Below are positions 1-12,420 of a DNA stretch of 64,000 bases, one piece after another; the first letter of the stretch is position 1; every line of letters starts with the position of its first letter. The notes under the pieces were generated by a model. That model ran no database searches. It was not told where the DNA came from and saw nothing but the letters and a program-made list of their open reading frames with translations. The DNA is from Multifurca ochricompacta (lineage: Eukaryota > Basidiomycota > Agaricomycetes > Russulales > Russulaceae), in contig WTXG01000114.1 of NCBI GenBank assembly GCA_022496185.1, positions 1-64,000 on the forward strand, read 5' to 3'. The translations under genes were made by a program, and so were the position numbers.

Positions 1-1
1 C

Positions 2-394
2 CTCGCGAACCTCAAAACTGCGCTTCCGGCAATCGTCGCTGTCATACGTGGTGGTTGGGACAACGTGCAGAGTCTTAGCATCAAATCCACCAAAAGCGCT
101 TCTCTCCCAATCTGGTCGTGTAACCTTGGTACAGAAGAAGGCGCCCGCTGGGATGGCCTCGCCGTTGAAGAAGATGAGGGAAGTGAAGAGGACCCTGACG
201 AGGGTGAGGATGAAGATGAGGATGAGGAAACGACAAGTGTAGAAATTCCACGGACAACAAAAACTGCCAAGGCTAGTAGTCGTGAGCAGCCCTCCACCAC
301 TAGGGGAAAGAAGCGGGTTTCGGAAGAAAGGCCGGACAATACCACTCAGAAAAAGCGAAAGGCCTCCTCTAGGGTTTCCGGTGTGACTTCATGA
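2..394 (+). CDS. 3' end of a ribosomal L1-domain nucleolar protein (Utp30/RSL1D1-like), partial
   Basis: The frame is open from the left edge to a TGA at 392-394, giving the last 130 residues of a protein whose start lies outside the window. The first part (..LPAIVAVIRGGWDNVQSL.., then ..SASLPIW..) resembles the end of a ribosomal L1 domain as found in the Utp30/Cic1/RSL1D1 group, where a 'W-x-N-x-x-S/H-x-x-I-K' strand precedes the 'S-V/A-x-L-P-I/V-x' strand. It is followed by a strongly acidic stretch (D/E run about residues 56-77) and then a Lys/Arg/Ser-rich tail with KKRK clusters, as expected of a nucleolar protein. Members of this group bind pre-ribosomal RNA during ribosome assembly. 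The domain call rests on about 50 residues remembered as a family pattern; the acidic-then-basic tail is seen directly. Confidence 0.6.
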   Translation, partial: LANLKTALPAIVAVIRGGWDNVQSLSIKSTKSASLPIWSCNLGTEEGARWDGLAVEEDEGSEEDPDEGEDEDEDEETTSVEIPRTTKTAKASSREQPSTTRGKKRVSEERPDNTTQKKRKASSRVSGVTS

Positions 395-2839
395 AATGAG
401 ATGACACCCTTTCCCGGACTTATACAAGTAATTCATTGGTACACTGCTCTCTTTTCAATGACAACGTCGGGGAAGTGGCCCCGTGCACGGTTGATTCTGC
501 TGCTGGATAATTACTTAACGTAGCCGTGAATCGAACGAGAGGAAAAATATATCGAAGCTACAGCCAAACCGAACGACGCTTTGCGGTGTTGGGAACTTGT
601 TTACTTTTGCATTCAAAGTTCATGACATCATGTATAGACCTAGTTGACTGATTGATTGCATTCTGATCAAGGTCGGACCAGGGGAGGAGCAAGTATTGGA
701 ACGTGCATTTGCATCAACTAGACATGGACATGCTTAAATTACTGTCCTCATCAATCATCTGGGCCCGTAGGTGTGAGGATAAGGAGTCGATACGCAAACT
801 GACCCCACCCGGCGGGGTAGTCACGTCACGTTCCAACTCATTGTTCGACCTTTGACCTTTGCCACCGGGAAGGTTTAGCCTAATTTATTATTTTTCTTCG
901 CTTCGCATTCATATTTTCGTTGACCATTCGAGAGCCTGGATAACCTCAGCTCGTCGTCAAAGTGTTGTCCAAATAGCAAGGTACATTTAATATAGGTGGA
1001 TTGAAGAGGGATGGTGATATACGGAGGTCGCAGCTCTCATCTGCATTGCACTGTCAAGCACTGTCAAATCGTCACGATCACCCTGACCGTGGATGACCGT
1101 GTCGCATTCACACACAAACTTGACTACTAGTTGAACTATACCTTTTTGGCACCCATCAACCAATCCATACGCCTTCGCCCCATATAGCCCCCCCCCGGTG
1201 TGAATACTGAATGCCATTAGAATGCGCAGAAGACGTAGCATGGCAACACAGACCCACTTTGAAAGCCATAACAAGGGGGAAGTTAGGTAGTACGATGTGT
1301 ATGGCGACTGCCGCTGACGACGAACACACACCACCAGCCAGCCTGCAGATCTCCGGACTTTCATACCCTGGTCCGTGAAGGTAATCTCTGTTTCGTGTGG
1401 TGCAAAAGTCGACCATTTGTTAGTTAGGCGACTTGACCACTACGAGCTCCGTCCCCGTGACTTCCCATGTCCCTATCGACCAGGTGAGCCCCTGACGTCT
1501 CCCCAATTTTCCTGAATGGTTCGCGTGATAATGTCACTCCAAATGTACATCCTGGTGGTGGCCATGGAACAAGGATCCTCCTCGACCTCATGGAGGTGTG
1601 GGGGTCTTTCCGGGGTAGGGGTAGGGTAGTTCAAAAGTGAGTGATCACGTGGATGCGACTCGAAGGGGGTTGCGTCGATCTGTGATGTGCTGTCATCACC
1701 CTCGGTGAATGCAAGCCGTTCTCTTTCACGTTTTCTCAAGTTCTCAATGGCCCTGCATACTGCGCATGTCAATTATCAATTGTTTACACTAATTCTTCTC
1801 TCCGCGGCATCCTGTCGATATGGCCACAAATTCTGGAATAAAAATCTGGGGTGGGGGGGGGGGCGAGCGTGGAGTATGAGATCGTCCTTTCATAGTCAGT
1901 CTATATATATCAAGGCGTGTTCGCGATCATGAAAATGGTGTGTGTTCCAAAGGATAGATTGAATATGCCACGAATCTGACCTTGTATTGCTTGTTGCGTC
2001 GGTCGGTCGAGTTGTCTCTCCTCTGAGTTCCGAAAAACGAGGAAGCAAAGTTGCCGCTGATTACTCGCTCTCTTTCATAAGCTTTTCCATCTTATATCCG
2101 AGGGGACTCACGACGTACAGGTCCGCTGATCGCCGTACAATAACTTTTTTGACGCTTCCGTGTCAAACTCGCCCTAGCGGCGGCCTAGCATGCCCGCCTC
2201 TGAGCTCAGCTCAGCTCTCTCAATCCTAGCCCCAGAAACACTTGGTCGTTCGGAGTGAGAATGGGACAGGATCGTTGCGTTCAAAGAACTAGTTTGCAAC
2301 CTCACCGCCGCTGCCACTCCCAATAGAACAGCAGCAGGAGAAACTTGCTCTCTTCTATTCTTGAAACTTGAAACATTGCAAATCACGTTTACGCCGATCC
2401 ACGTCGGGATTGATGGGGGGAAAACCTTTTGAGGTGCACCCGCGGAAAAAGGGTGTTGGACAGCTGTTGTTATGTTATCATGCCTTTTTTTTCTCCATGC
2501 TACGCGTCTAAACCCGATGCTAATGTCCTGCGCTGCGCTAGATTAGTCTGGCTAAGAAGAAAAACAATTAGCATAACACGGCTACAATCTTAAATGGGTG
2601 TGAGGACAACAAAAAGTCCCCCCTCTCATTTACGGTAACAGCAATTGTGCGGCTGCTGCTGCTGCCCCACCACCCCTCTCTCATGTTTGACAACGACAAG
2701 GCCAGACAAACAAAGATTGACTTTCTGTACTAAGGCAATGACAGGATATCTGTATATTGTGTGCCAGAGCGCACGAAGGTTTTGTTTGACTTCGGCCACT
2801 AATGACCTTCTCCTCGGAACCCGCGTCTTGAATGTTTAA

Positions 2840-2859
2840 CACACACACACACACACACA
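2840..2859. repeat. (AC)n microsatellite
   Basis: Ten tandem AC units run into an ACAT-type tail (to about 2873). Simple sequence repeat in intergenic DNA. Confidence 0.9.
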
Positions 2860-3647
2860 TACATACATATACATCCGTCACTGAACCCGTACGCACGCAG
2901 GGGTAATATTCTCCGAGTCTCTTTTCTTGCCTTGTGAGAGTCACCTCTCCCCTTTCTCCGAAACTGACCGCTCACCGGACATCGGATCTGCGGCGTGAAA
3001 ATCGAATCAAGTTTAGTGAAAGCGCGTCTATTTTACCCTGCAGAGGGTATAGGTAGGGGAGGGGAGGTGCACCATGTCCATCAAAAGGCCGGTCGTAAGC
3101 TGTGCTATGACAAAGGTTATGCATAGCGTTGCGCTCATTTCCACCAAACTGCATCGGACTTTTTGCGTTTTTTTCTTTTTTTCCCTCCCGATCCCCTATC
3201 TGCATCTGATTGGTTCATCCCAGCCACGCGATGAACACGTTGTCCGTCAACTAAGACACAAAAAACAATTAAAATTAAAATCAAAGTAAAAGAGAATGAC
3301 TTTACGTTGAAGGACTAACGTTTGACCACTCGTTACTGGGTTTAATATCAATCTGTGCATGTTCATGGACATGCCCCCCCCCCCCCCGGCTAGTTTTCTC
3401 CTGCTGTGCACACACATGACTGACGGAAACTGACGAATTTACGCATTAACGTCGGCAAATGACTTACGTGCCGCGGTCGTTCTGAGCGTTCCCTTCCCCC
3501 TCCCCCCCCCCCTCTCCTCTCTCCTTTGCATGGACGGAAAGATATCAATGTATGTGAGTGAGTGACGAAACCCAGTTCGGCCAAGTCCGAGGTGCAATCC
3601 ATTCTTTTGTTTGCGGAACAACCGGCATAAGTAGCCCCCCCCCCCTC

Positions 3648-3673
3648 TTCCTTCCTTCCTTCCTTCCTTCTTC
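3648..3673. repeat. (CTTC)n microsatellite
   Basis: About six CTTC units directly after a C-homopolymer. Simple repeat; no coding context. Confidence 0.85.
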
Positions 3674-4802
3674 TCTCCACAACGCCCGCGGTTTGTTTAT
3701 AGGCTATTTACGGGTTACCTTCAGTGATGAGCGCACGCGTGTGTGGGTTGAGGCAGGCACGACCACTTATCGGGTACTGTATGGATGGACTTCTTTCTCA
3801 ATCATCATATCCATCATCATCACACGACACACACCCACCCCCTTCACTGACTCCACAAATCCACTACCAAAGAAGGCCTCTTTTACACCCACCTCCCCCC
3901 CCAATCTTGGTGATTAGTAGTCTTTTATATATATGAATTACACAGCCATTTTTATTTTATTTTAAAATGACAAATGACGCCGTAAAAAATGTTCCCACCA
4001 CGCTGAGCTTCGCGCCTAGAGAGAAAAAATATACCAAATTTGGCATGGACGAGGACTACTTACTGACTACTAGACTGACACCTGTCGAGGAGCTTGAACT
4101 TGACAGCTCCTGTACCACGTGCCCTTTTAGAAAAAAAAAAATAGATTATGATCAGCACGTTTTCTCGGCAGCGCGAGTCAGATTTCTCTCAGATAGCAAA
4201 AAAATATCAAAAATAAAAATTAGTAGATCCTACTACTACTTAATAACTAAAGGAGAACGTCGAGAGCGGGGAATTGATAAAAAAGAACTCAGCAAAAGAC
4301 AATAAAATATATGGGAAATGTACGATAGGATTGATGGTGGGATTTGAAAAGAAAAAGAATCGTTAGGCGTACGTACGGCAGTTAAACAAACACAAAAACA
4401 AAAAAAGTATTCTAAATTGGGAGGAGGACAAATTTGCAGAATTAGGAGGGCAGAAAAGGTACAGGTTTTAGATACTACACCATGGCTGGCAGGGAGAGGG
4501 AGAGAGAAAAAAAAAAAAAGAAAGGTCCAGGTGTGACAAATGTTCAATAGCATCTCTACGGCGCTCGCGCCTTGAGCGTTAACTTTGGGGGGGAAACACC
4601 AGAAGTTTTTTTTTTACGCGATGAACCACCACGTTATGAATGGTAGGAGAACGTGATGGCGATTTGTGAAGGGTGGGTGGCAAGTCATAGGCGTTCATTA
4701 TTTAGCCATGGGTAATGTTTGTTTGAAAAGAAGAAGAGTGGGGGTGGGGTAGGGTGGGGTGGGGATTAGAGAGTGTGTGGGAGGAGGCTGACCGCGACCG
4801 TT

Positions 4803-4937
4803 TCAGAAGAACACGGCTCCATGACTGCTGGCGCTCGTTCGAATAGTGGTTTGTGATGAAGTCTGTGTCTGAGGACGACTGGTAGATGGCTTGGACGAGG
4901 AGGGAGAAGGGTCCTTGAAAGTCTTATTGAACTGCAT
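4803..4937 (-). CDS. possible small protein, 44 residues, Ser/Thr-rich
   Basis: A short open frame on the minus strand begins MQFNKTFKDPSPSSS and ends HGAVFF before a TGA at 4803-4805. It is rich in Ser, Thr, Pro and Gln and has no signal peptide or domain. The reason to list it is context: a TATAAAG box sits about 180 bases upstream (5119-5125) and is followed by a C/T-rich leader free of other ATGs close to the start, as in fungal promoters. I do not recognise the protein. It could be a genuine short gene or the first exon of a longer one, or the promoter could drive a non-coding RNA. Confidence 0.35.
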   Translation of the reverse strand: MQFNKTFKDPSPSSSKPSTSRPQTQTSSQTTIRTSASSHGAVFF

Positions 4938-5118
4938 GGCGAGTGGTGAAGTGTTGGTGTGTTTGTGTGTGTGTGTGTTAAGATAGAGAGAGAGAGAGAG
5001 ATGCGAGAGGTGAAATATAGATATACAGCAAGTGCGTGAGTGGGGAAAATAACTTGTGCGGAAGCAAATGAGAAGTGGGTAGGACGATGGGGTAGAGAGA
5101 CGCGTGAAGAACGCGGGT

Positions 5119-5125
5119 CTTTATA
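5119..5125 (-). promoter_or_regulatory. TATA box upstream of the 44-codon frame
   Basis: TATAAAG read on the minus strand, followed downstream by a pyrimidine-rich stretch (CTCTCTACCC type) typical of fungal transcription start regions. It precedes the small frame at 4803-4937. Confidence 0.4.
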
Positions 5126-7082
5126 CGTAGGGATTGAGGGGGGGGTGAGTGGTTGAAAGGGAAGGAAAGAGGGACGGGAAATAATTTGTGGGCGTTTACG
5201 GTTTAAGGCGTGTCATGTAACACCGCCTGCCGGCACTAAGTTAGAATTATAGAGATGGACGATAATGAAATGATGAAATAGAAATAGATGATGATTTATG
5301 GTGTGTTGTTTCGAAATGAGTCCGGGCGGGCCCCCAAGCCGCCGCGCCTTAGCTTGGATCAACTTCTTTGTTGAGCAATCAGGACCAGGCACGAGGCCAA
5401 AGGGTTCGAAAGCGCGTCAGAGTGTGCCACTTTGACTTCCCCTCCGCCTGGAAGCAAATAGTAATAAGTAGTAAGTAGTAAGTAAGGAAAGATCCGACAC
5501 GCACACATGTTGGAATGTAGATATCCATATAATAACTAAACTAAACTAAACCAAAACATCTACCAACCGCCAAAACTCTAGATCCTGTTTTGCACAACAT
5601 CAAGCCGCACACAGCCGTTAAAATTTCCTTGGCGTCTGGATTGGAAACCCCCCTCCAACAACTGTTCCGTGTCCGTGTCTTTTATTCGTGCTCCTCTTCG
5701 CAACCTCTTATCACACCCGCACAACGGGCTTGGCGCATAATGGGGCATAACGAACTTAATATAAAAATAAATAAATAAACAGTCCTTTGTTGACAAAAAA
5801 TAAAACAAGACCGAAACAGAACCAAACTGGACTAGTCTCCAAGAACGATCACGATTTTCAAACTGAGGGAGTCCTGACCTCTTCGAGTGAACTTCTTAAA
5901 CTAAGATTTGTGCCGCACTCAGTGACCCAAACCGGTGAAGCAAAAGCCATATAAAATAAAATAAAATAAAAATAAATAAATTTGCGTTAACGAGAGTCGG
6001 ATGATTCATTTGACACACACACAAACGCCACAATCGGCATATAACTAGGACAGATCGGTCATGGTGTGAACCGGCCAGCCCAAGAGGGCCAGGATTGACA
6101 TGTAGAATGATTAGAGACAAGTCGTGTATGTGTGGTGTGTGTTGTGCATGTGCGTTTAGTATTTAATTGTATTAATTCCTCAGGAGGGCGGCGGCGAAGG
6201 CGCGGATGTTCCTTTCCCTAAAAAACGAAAAAGGTTTGCCCCAATTGTGACTTGTTCGTTGGTGACTTGGCTCGGAGAACATTCCCATTTGAGGCTCCGC
6301 CAAGTCCAGGCCCGCACAGGAGGGGCTTTTTTTGTTTTTGTTTTTGATTGGTTGGTTAACTTGTTCATTGTCCCATTGTCATCATTTTGCTCTTGTACTG
6401 ATAACCCTGATATACATTTGGAACGAGCTTGAAAAGGTTCAATTCCGTCATGAGGAGGATGATGACCTACGGCTCCCGCGTTTTGACCCGGGGAGGGGAG
6501 GTTGTTTTTGTGCAACAGGTGTTTTGTTATTTCTCCTCAACCCTTAACCCTCAAACAGGGCTGGCTGATTGACTGATTGACTGACTGACTGACTGACTGA
6601 CTGACTGACGCTGGTTGCCCGCCCTCCTCTCTTAACACCGTATTGCAATTTTGCGACCATAGCAACTGAGGAGCGAGGGCAAGTGGCGCCAATGCCGCAA
6701 TTTTTTTTTTTTTTTTTTCATTCATTTACTTAAGACCAAGTAGGGTAGGCGAGTTACGCCAAACCAACGAACAGAGAAATCGCACATGGCCGAAATGGAG
6801 AAAAAGAACGAACGCATATATATGGTAGCCACAAAAGCGGAAGATTGACGGCAAATTGTCCCCCCCCCTCCCTCCTTCCCCTCCTTCAAATGGGGATTAG
6901 TGCAAAAAATGATTATGGAAACAACGCCCCGGCGCCATGTTAGACAAAAATGACAGACGACAGGCTACTAGACAAGGAAAGAAATCCCTGAGCTTCATCA
7001 AGAAAAGTACAGAGGGTTGCTTTATGAATACTACATAACCCTATTGATCCATTGGCCACATGAGGTGGGTGGGTGGTAAGGC
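5126..7082. other. intergenic, simple repeats, no gene seen
   Basis: Contains a (GACT)n repeat at 6571-6609, a T-homopolymer at about 6698-6718 and several A/T and pyrimidine tracts. A minus-strand frame at 6180-6515 has no intron, domain or family pattern I can recognise and was not called. Confidence 0.5.
6571..6609. repeat. (GACT)n tetranucleotide repeat
   Basis: About nine GACT/GATT units in tandem; intergenic. Confidence 0.9.
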
Positions 7083-8772
7083 CTACACTACCTCAATGAC
7101 AATCTTTCCACTGTCAGTCAATCAAGTCAAGTCAAGTCAAGTCAAGTCAAATCAAGTCAGCAAATATCAGATACCGAATTCGTGAGATTGACGCACATAT
7201 TTTGATCTGCCTCCATGACTCGTGTTGCTTCTTTAATTTCCGTCCATGGATAGACCTAATGGAATACACAACGATACAATCAGAATCAATTCTTCTGGGA
7301 ATCGCATCCACTTGCCTTGTGGACATAGGTTCGAATTAGGCCATCTCCCTCACTCCCCGTCAAGGACACAAGCAGTGGAGCGAATCTGTGTAGTATGCGA
7401 AATGCCCAAATCGAACAAGACAAAAAAAAAAAGAACAAGGTTGCCGACCTCCTGACGACATCAGCTTTGTAATCGGCTGACTGCGAGCGTAGCGTAGAAC
7501 CCTGGATACGGAGGCGCTTCCCAAGGATTGAACGAAGATTCAAGCTTGATACCTCCGAGCCTATATCCGTGTATGAGCGGAATGCTAGCGCCAGCGAGCG
7601 AATAAAGTGCAAATAAACGGACCGCTTATTAAGGAGAGCATGGTCATGCGGCCATCCATCGCCAAAGCATCCAGGTTGCGTGTGAAATGCGCCTGCCCGA
7701 CCATATCAACGATTAAGTCGACACCTTTTCCGTCCGTAGCGCGCTTCGTGACGTCGACAAAGTTTTCTTTTTTGTAATTTGCAGCGTGAGTAGCACCGGC
7801 CGGAAGAGAAAGAAGCCAGTCAAGCTTTTCCTTAGTAGATGCCGTCGCGGTGATAGTACGCCTGAACGGTCGGAGCGGGATAAGAAAAGAAAGTCGGTGT
7901 GAAGAAGACACAGAGGTATCGGGGAGGAGGCCAACTTACGCTCCATAGAAGCGCGCAAGTTGAATGGCGGCAATTCCTACGCCTGAAGCGGCCGCGTGGA
8001 TAAGTACGTCGTCTCCGCGCTGAATGTCACCGACCAAGACAAGCGCCTGAAACGCTGGTCGATGCATGCATGGCCCGTCTATAGTATCAGCGGCCAAACT
8101 CGGGGGGATGGGATAAAAAAAAACTTGTTACATGCCTGTAATGAAGGCCTCAGGGACGCCCGCAGCTTCAACCCATGACAACCCGGGCGGCTTGCGAAGA
8201 ATTTGTGTTTCAGGTACAGCAATAAATTCTGCATACGCGCCCTACCAAAAATAAAAAATAAAAAAGAGTATGAGCGCAAGATAAATAATAAATCATGAGC
8301 GTTTTTTTTGAAAATGAAAAATGAAAAGCTGCGGTCCCCCCTCTCTCGCTTTGAGCCCGACTTACTCCGGATGCAAGACCAAGAACTTCTTCACCAATTT
8401 TCCACCCTTGTGATGATGATGCGTTGGGGCCAAGAGCGGTGATATGCCCAGAGAATTCCACGCCCAGGATCTCTGACGCTCCAGGAGGCGGAGGGTAGTT
8501 ACCCTCACGTTGACTTATGTCCATTCGATTCAGGGCGAAAGCTTTGATCTATAGTAATTGATAAAAATAAATAAAGTTAATTAATTAATTTTTTTTTTTT
8601 GGCGGCGTTATTGAGGTTTGAGAGGCGCGGTGACTCCCGGAGATAATTTTTTTTTTTGCAAGTTACGTGCCTTGACTAGGACCTCCTGCGACTTGAGCAA
8701 CGGCAAGGGCGCCTCGCCTATGTACAGATTTTCGATGGGACCTTTGCCATCCTTGATGAGGATCGCTCGCAT
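7083..8772 (-). CDS. zinc-independent quinone oxidoreductase (PIG3/TP53I3-like MDR family)
   Basis: Nine exons (8671-8772, 8366-8548, 8136-8241, 7940-8054, 7623-7861, 7449-7560, 7316-7385, 7197-7255, 7083-7110) join in phase to 337 residues, the usual length of this NADPH-dependent reductase family. The N-terminal half is a GroES-like fold starting [12 protein letters not shown] with the family pattern [13 protein letters not shown] and [13 protein letters not shown]. The cofactor-binding part carries [15 protein letters not shown] (Rossmann glycines), then [21 protein letters not shown] and [18 protein letters not shown]. It ends in TYVHK, VYPWTEI and MEAD, as in PIG3-type quinone oxidoreductases. 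No structural zinc cysteines are seen. Three of its eight introns use GC donors (GCACGT at 8665-8670, GCATGT at 8130-8135, GCAAGT at 7310-7315, read on the minus strand). The physiological quinone or enal substrate cannot be told. Confidence 0.85.
7121..7160. repeat. (CAAGT)n repeat inside the last intron of the quinone oxidoreductase
   Basis: About seven near-perfect pentanucleotide units lie in the 86-base intron between exons 8 and 9 (7111-7196). The repeat occupies nearly half of the intron. Confidence 0.85.
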
Positions 8773-9405
8773 GTTCGTTATGGTTTGGGGGAGGGAAGGG
8801 GGAGAGGGTTATGTTATGATAGGATGTTAGTATAGATATGATTGAAAGTTGATGATGATGGTGTGTGAATGAGCTTTATGACCCAGATGCCTCGGCCTCA
8901 TGCATTCGGCTTTCTAAATTTGAAAAATCCGAGTCGAGCTCGCTCGCTTATCAGTCGTATCATGCTAACCGTGCTCTACCTCAATTCTTTCGTTAGTTGT
9001 TACGTTGAACTTTGAGAGAGGAAACTCAATCTGAACCCTTTCAAATCGGGGGGGAGGCTCGATACCCTGGCTTTGGTAGATATGATATGATAATGATATA
9101 ATACCATCTAATTATGTGCACGGAAAAGGGAATTGGGAGATTTAAAAAAAACAAAATTACATCTAACAGAAAAGAATCAAATAGCTACTAACATTTGGAG
9201 AACCATCATCTATCAGATAGGGAAGGATTTTGGGGCATCAAAGTCGAACTGACAAAAGGGGATTCGCGTGTATTAGTCTATAATATTTCCGGGTATGCAA
9301 AGCGAACGCAAGAGAGAACAGTTGCGAAGGAGTAACCCCTCTATCGATGGGTTTTTACCCCCATCTACTCCTTACAAAAAGGGTGAAACAATGACCGCAG
9401 ATGCC
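8773..9405. other. intergenic: oxidoreductase promoter and 3' flank of the secreted repeat protein
   Basis: About 630 bases between two minus-strand genes. AT-rich; no frame of interest. It must hold the oxidoreductase promoter (right of 8772) and the 3' end of the next gene. Confidence 0.5.
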
Positions 9406-10817
9406 CTAGAGATCTGCCCAGCCACGACGCAAGCCGGCCAAGATGGCCTGCTGTTGCGAGGCGAACGTGGTAGATTGGATTGGACACCCAACCCCTGGAC
9501 CATTCAGGTTCAGCAATGTGATAGAGGCGGCGTTGAGTCGTGCGAGTCGTGAACCCGTACTGTCATCGAGCGGATAGGATAACTGCACAGAGGGGTTATT
9601 CAATGCGTACCCTGCGTTGGCATTCGATGTGAGTTGCTGATGACGGATGGACCAGGGCGGGCGACAAGTGAGTTCATTTCGGCTAAAACGACGACCGTTA
9701 TGTATGAGCTTACGGAGATGTACGTGGTTTGATCGGGCGGGCAGGAACAAGGTATCTTGATGGGGTGCCCATCTGTACCATTTACAGCCCCATCGCAGTC
9801 GCCAGAACCTATTTTTGGGTGCCTATCAGCATTGATCGGGGAAGTCTAGACCCAAGACATGCCTGTCGGGTTCTGGCCAGCTTGCCAACCAAGAGGCGGG
9901 GCAATAGCCGAGACTTGGGCTTCCGTCAGCAGACCAGGCGAAGGGGTTGAGGAAGGCGCGACGCTAGTTAAAGAAGTTGCGAGGGAAGATGTCGTAGATG
10001 AGGTAGCGGGGACAGAGGGAGAAGGGTCGCTGATTGGTAGAGACAACGAAGAGGTCGTGATGGGAGAAGAAGAGCTAGGCGAACTAGTGGTGGGGTATGC
10101 CGTTCCGGAAGCTGAAGAAGATGGAGGCGGGTTGTTCGGGACCGGTTGCCCAGCGAGCAGAACAGCCTGTTGGGCGGCAAAAGTAGTCGACTCAATTGGA
10201 CATCCAACACCCACACCGAACATATTTTGTAACGTCACAGAAGCCTGTAAGCGCTCGCGTTGTGAGCCCAGAGCTTGTGTCCAAAAAAAAAAACAAAAAA
10301 AAAAAAGAGAGAAAGAGATTTGGCTTTTCCCATACCGTCGTAAGCCGCTGCAATTGCGAGGCAGTCGAATTGTCTGTCGGGAAACTGACGGGGATGACGG
10401 AGTTGTTGACCGCGTGCCCGACGGCGACGTTCAGATTCAAATTCTGAAATAGGAAAGGTCCATGGTTAATGCTCAACAAGAAAGGTGAATTCGTTTCCAG
10501 AATTGGGGACAGAACAGACTTGGATGAACAAACTGCGGTCCGGTGGGCATGAACAAGGAACCTGAACAGGCAGGCCGTTAGCCCCCAGAACTGCACCATC
10601 ACAATTTCCTGTCCCTGTGGTGAGAGCGCAGACATAGGCATTTATTTCAGTCAGTCACGCATAATTATTCCCAAAGTCAACGTCAACAAAGAATCTCACC
10701 AGTTGGGTCCGTCCCAGCCGTCCAGCCAAACGACGGAATCAGGGTAGGATCGACGTCGCGTTTCGAAGGAGCACATGCGACCGACGCGACCAGCATTGCG
10801 AGAGATAACAAAAGCAT
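9406..10817 (-). CDS. secreted two-module cysteine-repeat protein (paralogue of 17428-19270)
   Basis: Six exons (10700-10817, 10520-10614, 10336-10443, 9863-10244, 9714-9808, 9406-9636) give 342 residues in phase. The protein starts with a signal peptide (MLLLSLAMLVASVACA) and a KR site. Two modules of about 110 residues follow, each with a 'P-x-x-G-W-x-x-G-x-(D/N)-P-T-G' lead, a 'G-(N/D)-C-D-G-A-V' motif, P-C-S-C-P-P-D, a V-N-N/N-N-P segment and 'G-C-P-I-(E/Q)-S-T-T'. A Ser/Thr/Pro linker of about 80 residues separates them, likely O-glycosylated. Four cysteines per module suggest disulfides. Intron 4 has a GC donor (GCATGT, 9857-9862 minus strand). I do not know a name or function for the family; a cell-wall or secreted role is inferred from the signal peptide and linker. 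Compared with its paralogue it has one extra intron (10245-10335). Confidence 0.75.
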
Positions 10818-12420
10818 TGTTGTCGATGATTTCTCCGTCTCTTTCTTTCGTACCAAATATGAAGCAAAAAAAGAACGAATGAACGATCAGACTGCCGACA
10901 ACCACTGGAGTGTGGGTTGGTAAAGTGAACTCTCAAGGAAACGAAGAAACAGAAGGAGGTGTGTGTGTGTATCCCGAGGTTCAGCTTTAGCAAAGTTATC
11001 CAGTAGCTTTATGTGTCTCTCCATGGCAGGGGGGGTTGCTGGCATCGATCGGCAATGGTGCGGGTCGGAAAAAGAAGAAAGAGGGAAGATCAATGGTAGT
11101 GAGGGGTACGGCCGACAGGGTCCACGTCGCTCGGACCTCACCACTTGACAGCAGTAGGGAAAAAAAAACACAAGATGTGAGCTGCGCTCTAGTCATCGGG
11201 GAGTGGGGAGTGATTACAAAACCCCCTGCTGTCTCGAAGCCAGCTAACCAGACAGCCGCGGGACCTTCAGTTTTAAAAATGTGTTTTTAGGTTGCTCTAG
11301 CCCATCCAAAGATGACAGGCACAAATATCTTCTCCTTCTCTTGCTCATCGCGCTGTTGAAACATACATCAGTTGAGAGTATCCAAAAAAACAGCGATAAA
11401 AGCAGTCAGCTTGCTTTTTTCTCTCTCTCACGCGCAGATGTAATCTTTGAGACGTACCACGTATTCTTAGAATCGACGATGACAGTGAGAGTTGAATGAA
11501 TGTAAACCCGAACGGAAAGAAAAAGGAAAAAAAACGGCCGAATACAATAATACCATCTGGAAGCGTAAGTGACATCGCGGTGCAACTTGAGCGGCCCAAC
11601 AAGGGACAGAGAGAGAGAGAGAGAGAGAGAGAGATAAACACGACCTTGTTGCTATGCTGGCCATCATTGAGACTACATGCGTCCTAACCAAAGCCACAGA
11701 CTGGCTGGCTGGTCGCCTAACATCATGTCAGTCAGTATTGTCAGTTCGCCCTGAAGGGTCTTCGTGCAAAGAACAATCATCCACCACACACGTACTCGCC
11801 ATCCACCCACCCCTGTTCATTTCGCACGAGCGTGGGGAAGAATGTGTCGGATTGCGGACAAGTCTCATAAACGTCAAAAACTTTGATGCTGCGAGTATAT
11901 GCCGTACGTACCGATTTTGACACACGTCATATTTGTTGACTGCTGCTGATTAGCCGCTGTATCGACTACGCCAGGGACTCACCCATTCAACTTCAACTTA
12001 ACTTTTTCAATTTGCCGAGCACCGAGGCTGGTGGGGAAGGGGGTTAAGACTTTTACATTTACCAAGACTATACTCCCCAAGAAGGATTAGGATTCATACA
12101 TCATCAGCGGTGTAACGTAGGAGAACAGGGGCATAAAAACGAGGAACAGTTAAAAGAATGTGAATGAGTTGTAGCGAGAAGCGATATCTCCGATCTATGA
12201 AAGCGATATGATGAGAAACACAAGGTGAAGGTGTAGTAAATATGAATCAGGGGCTGGGCTGGTGGTGTTTGAGCGGTTGTTCAGCCATGCAGAGAGAAAT
12301 GCAGGTCCAGAAAGCGGGTCGTGTGCGCCTGTGATGGGCAGCAGTCAGCTACCCACAATGTGACAGGTTGTGGGTGTCTAAATGATGACGCACCGGCCAG
12401 GGGAGGAAAATTGCCACCCA
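10818..12420. other. intergenic between secreted repeat protein and FZO1 3' end
   Basis: About 1.6 kb with a GA microsatellite (11607-11634) and A/T tracts. The left part is the promoter and leader of the minus-strand gene ending at 9406; the right part should hold the FZO1 3' UTR. No coding frame I can support. Confidence 0.5.
11607..11634. repeat. (GA)n microsatellite
   Basis: About fourteen GA units, intergenic. Confidence 0.9.

Larger units (their letters stand above)
395..4802. other. long gene-poor stretch, low complexity
   Basis: About 4.4 kb in which I find no frame with protein-like composition or recognisable motifs. It holds C/G homopolymers (for example near 1191, 3374, 3509 and 3637), an AC microsatellite, a CTTC repeat and AT-rich stretches around 3940-4310. 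Short open frames here are low-complexity and lack domains. Promoters or a non-coding RNA cannot be excluded. Confidence 0.5.

Noticed and set aside
3967..4305. 112-codon plus-strand frame
   Set aside because: AT-rich, Lys-rich at the end, no motif or promoter; likely chance.
7121..7160. Regular repeats resembling a CRISPR array
   Set aside because: Five-base tandem repeat without spacers in a fungal intron.
9859..10452. 197-codon plus-strand frame
   Set aside because: Antisense to the Ser/Thr/Pro linker and modules of the secreted repeat protein; Glu/Gly-rich shadow.
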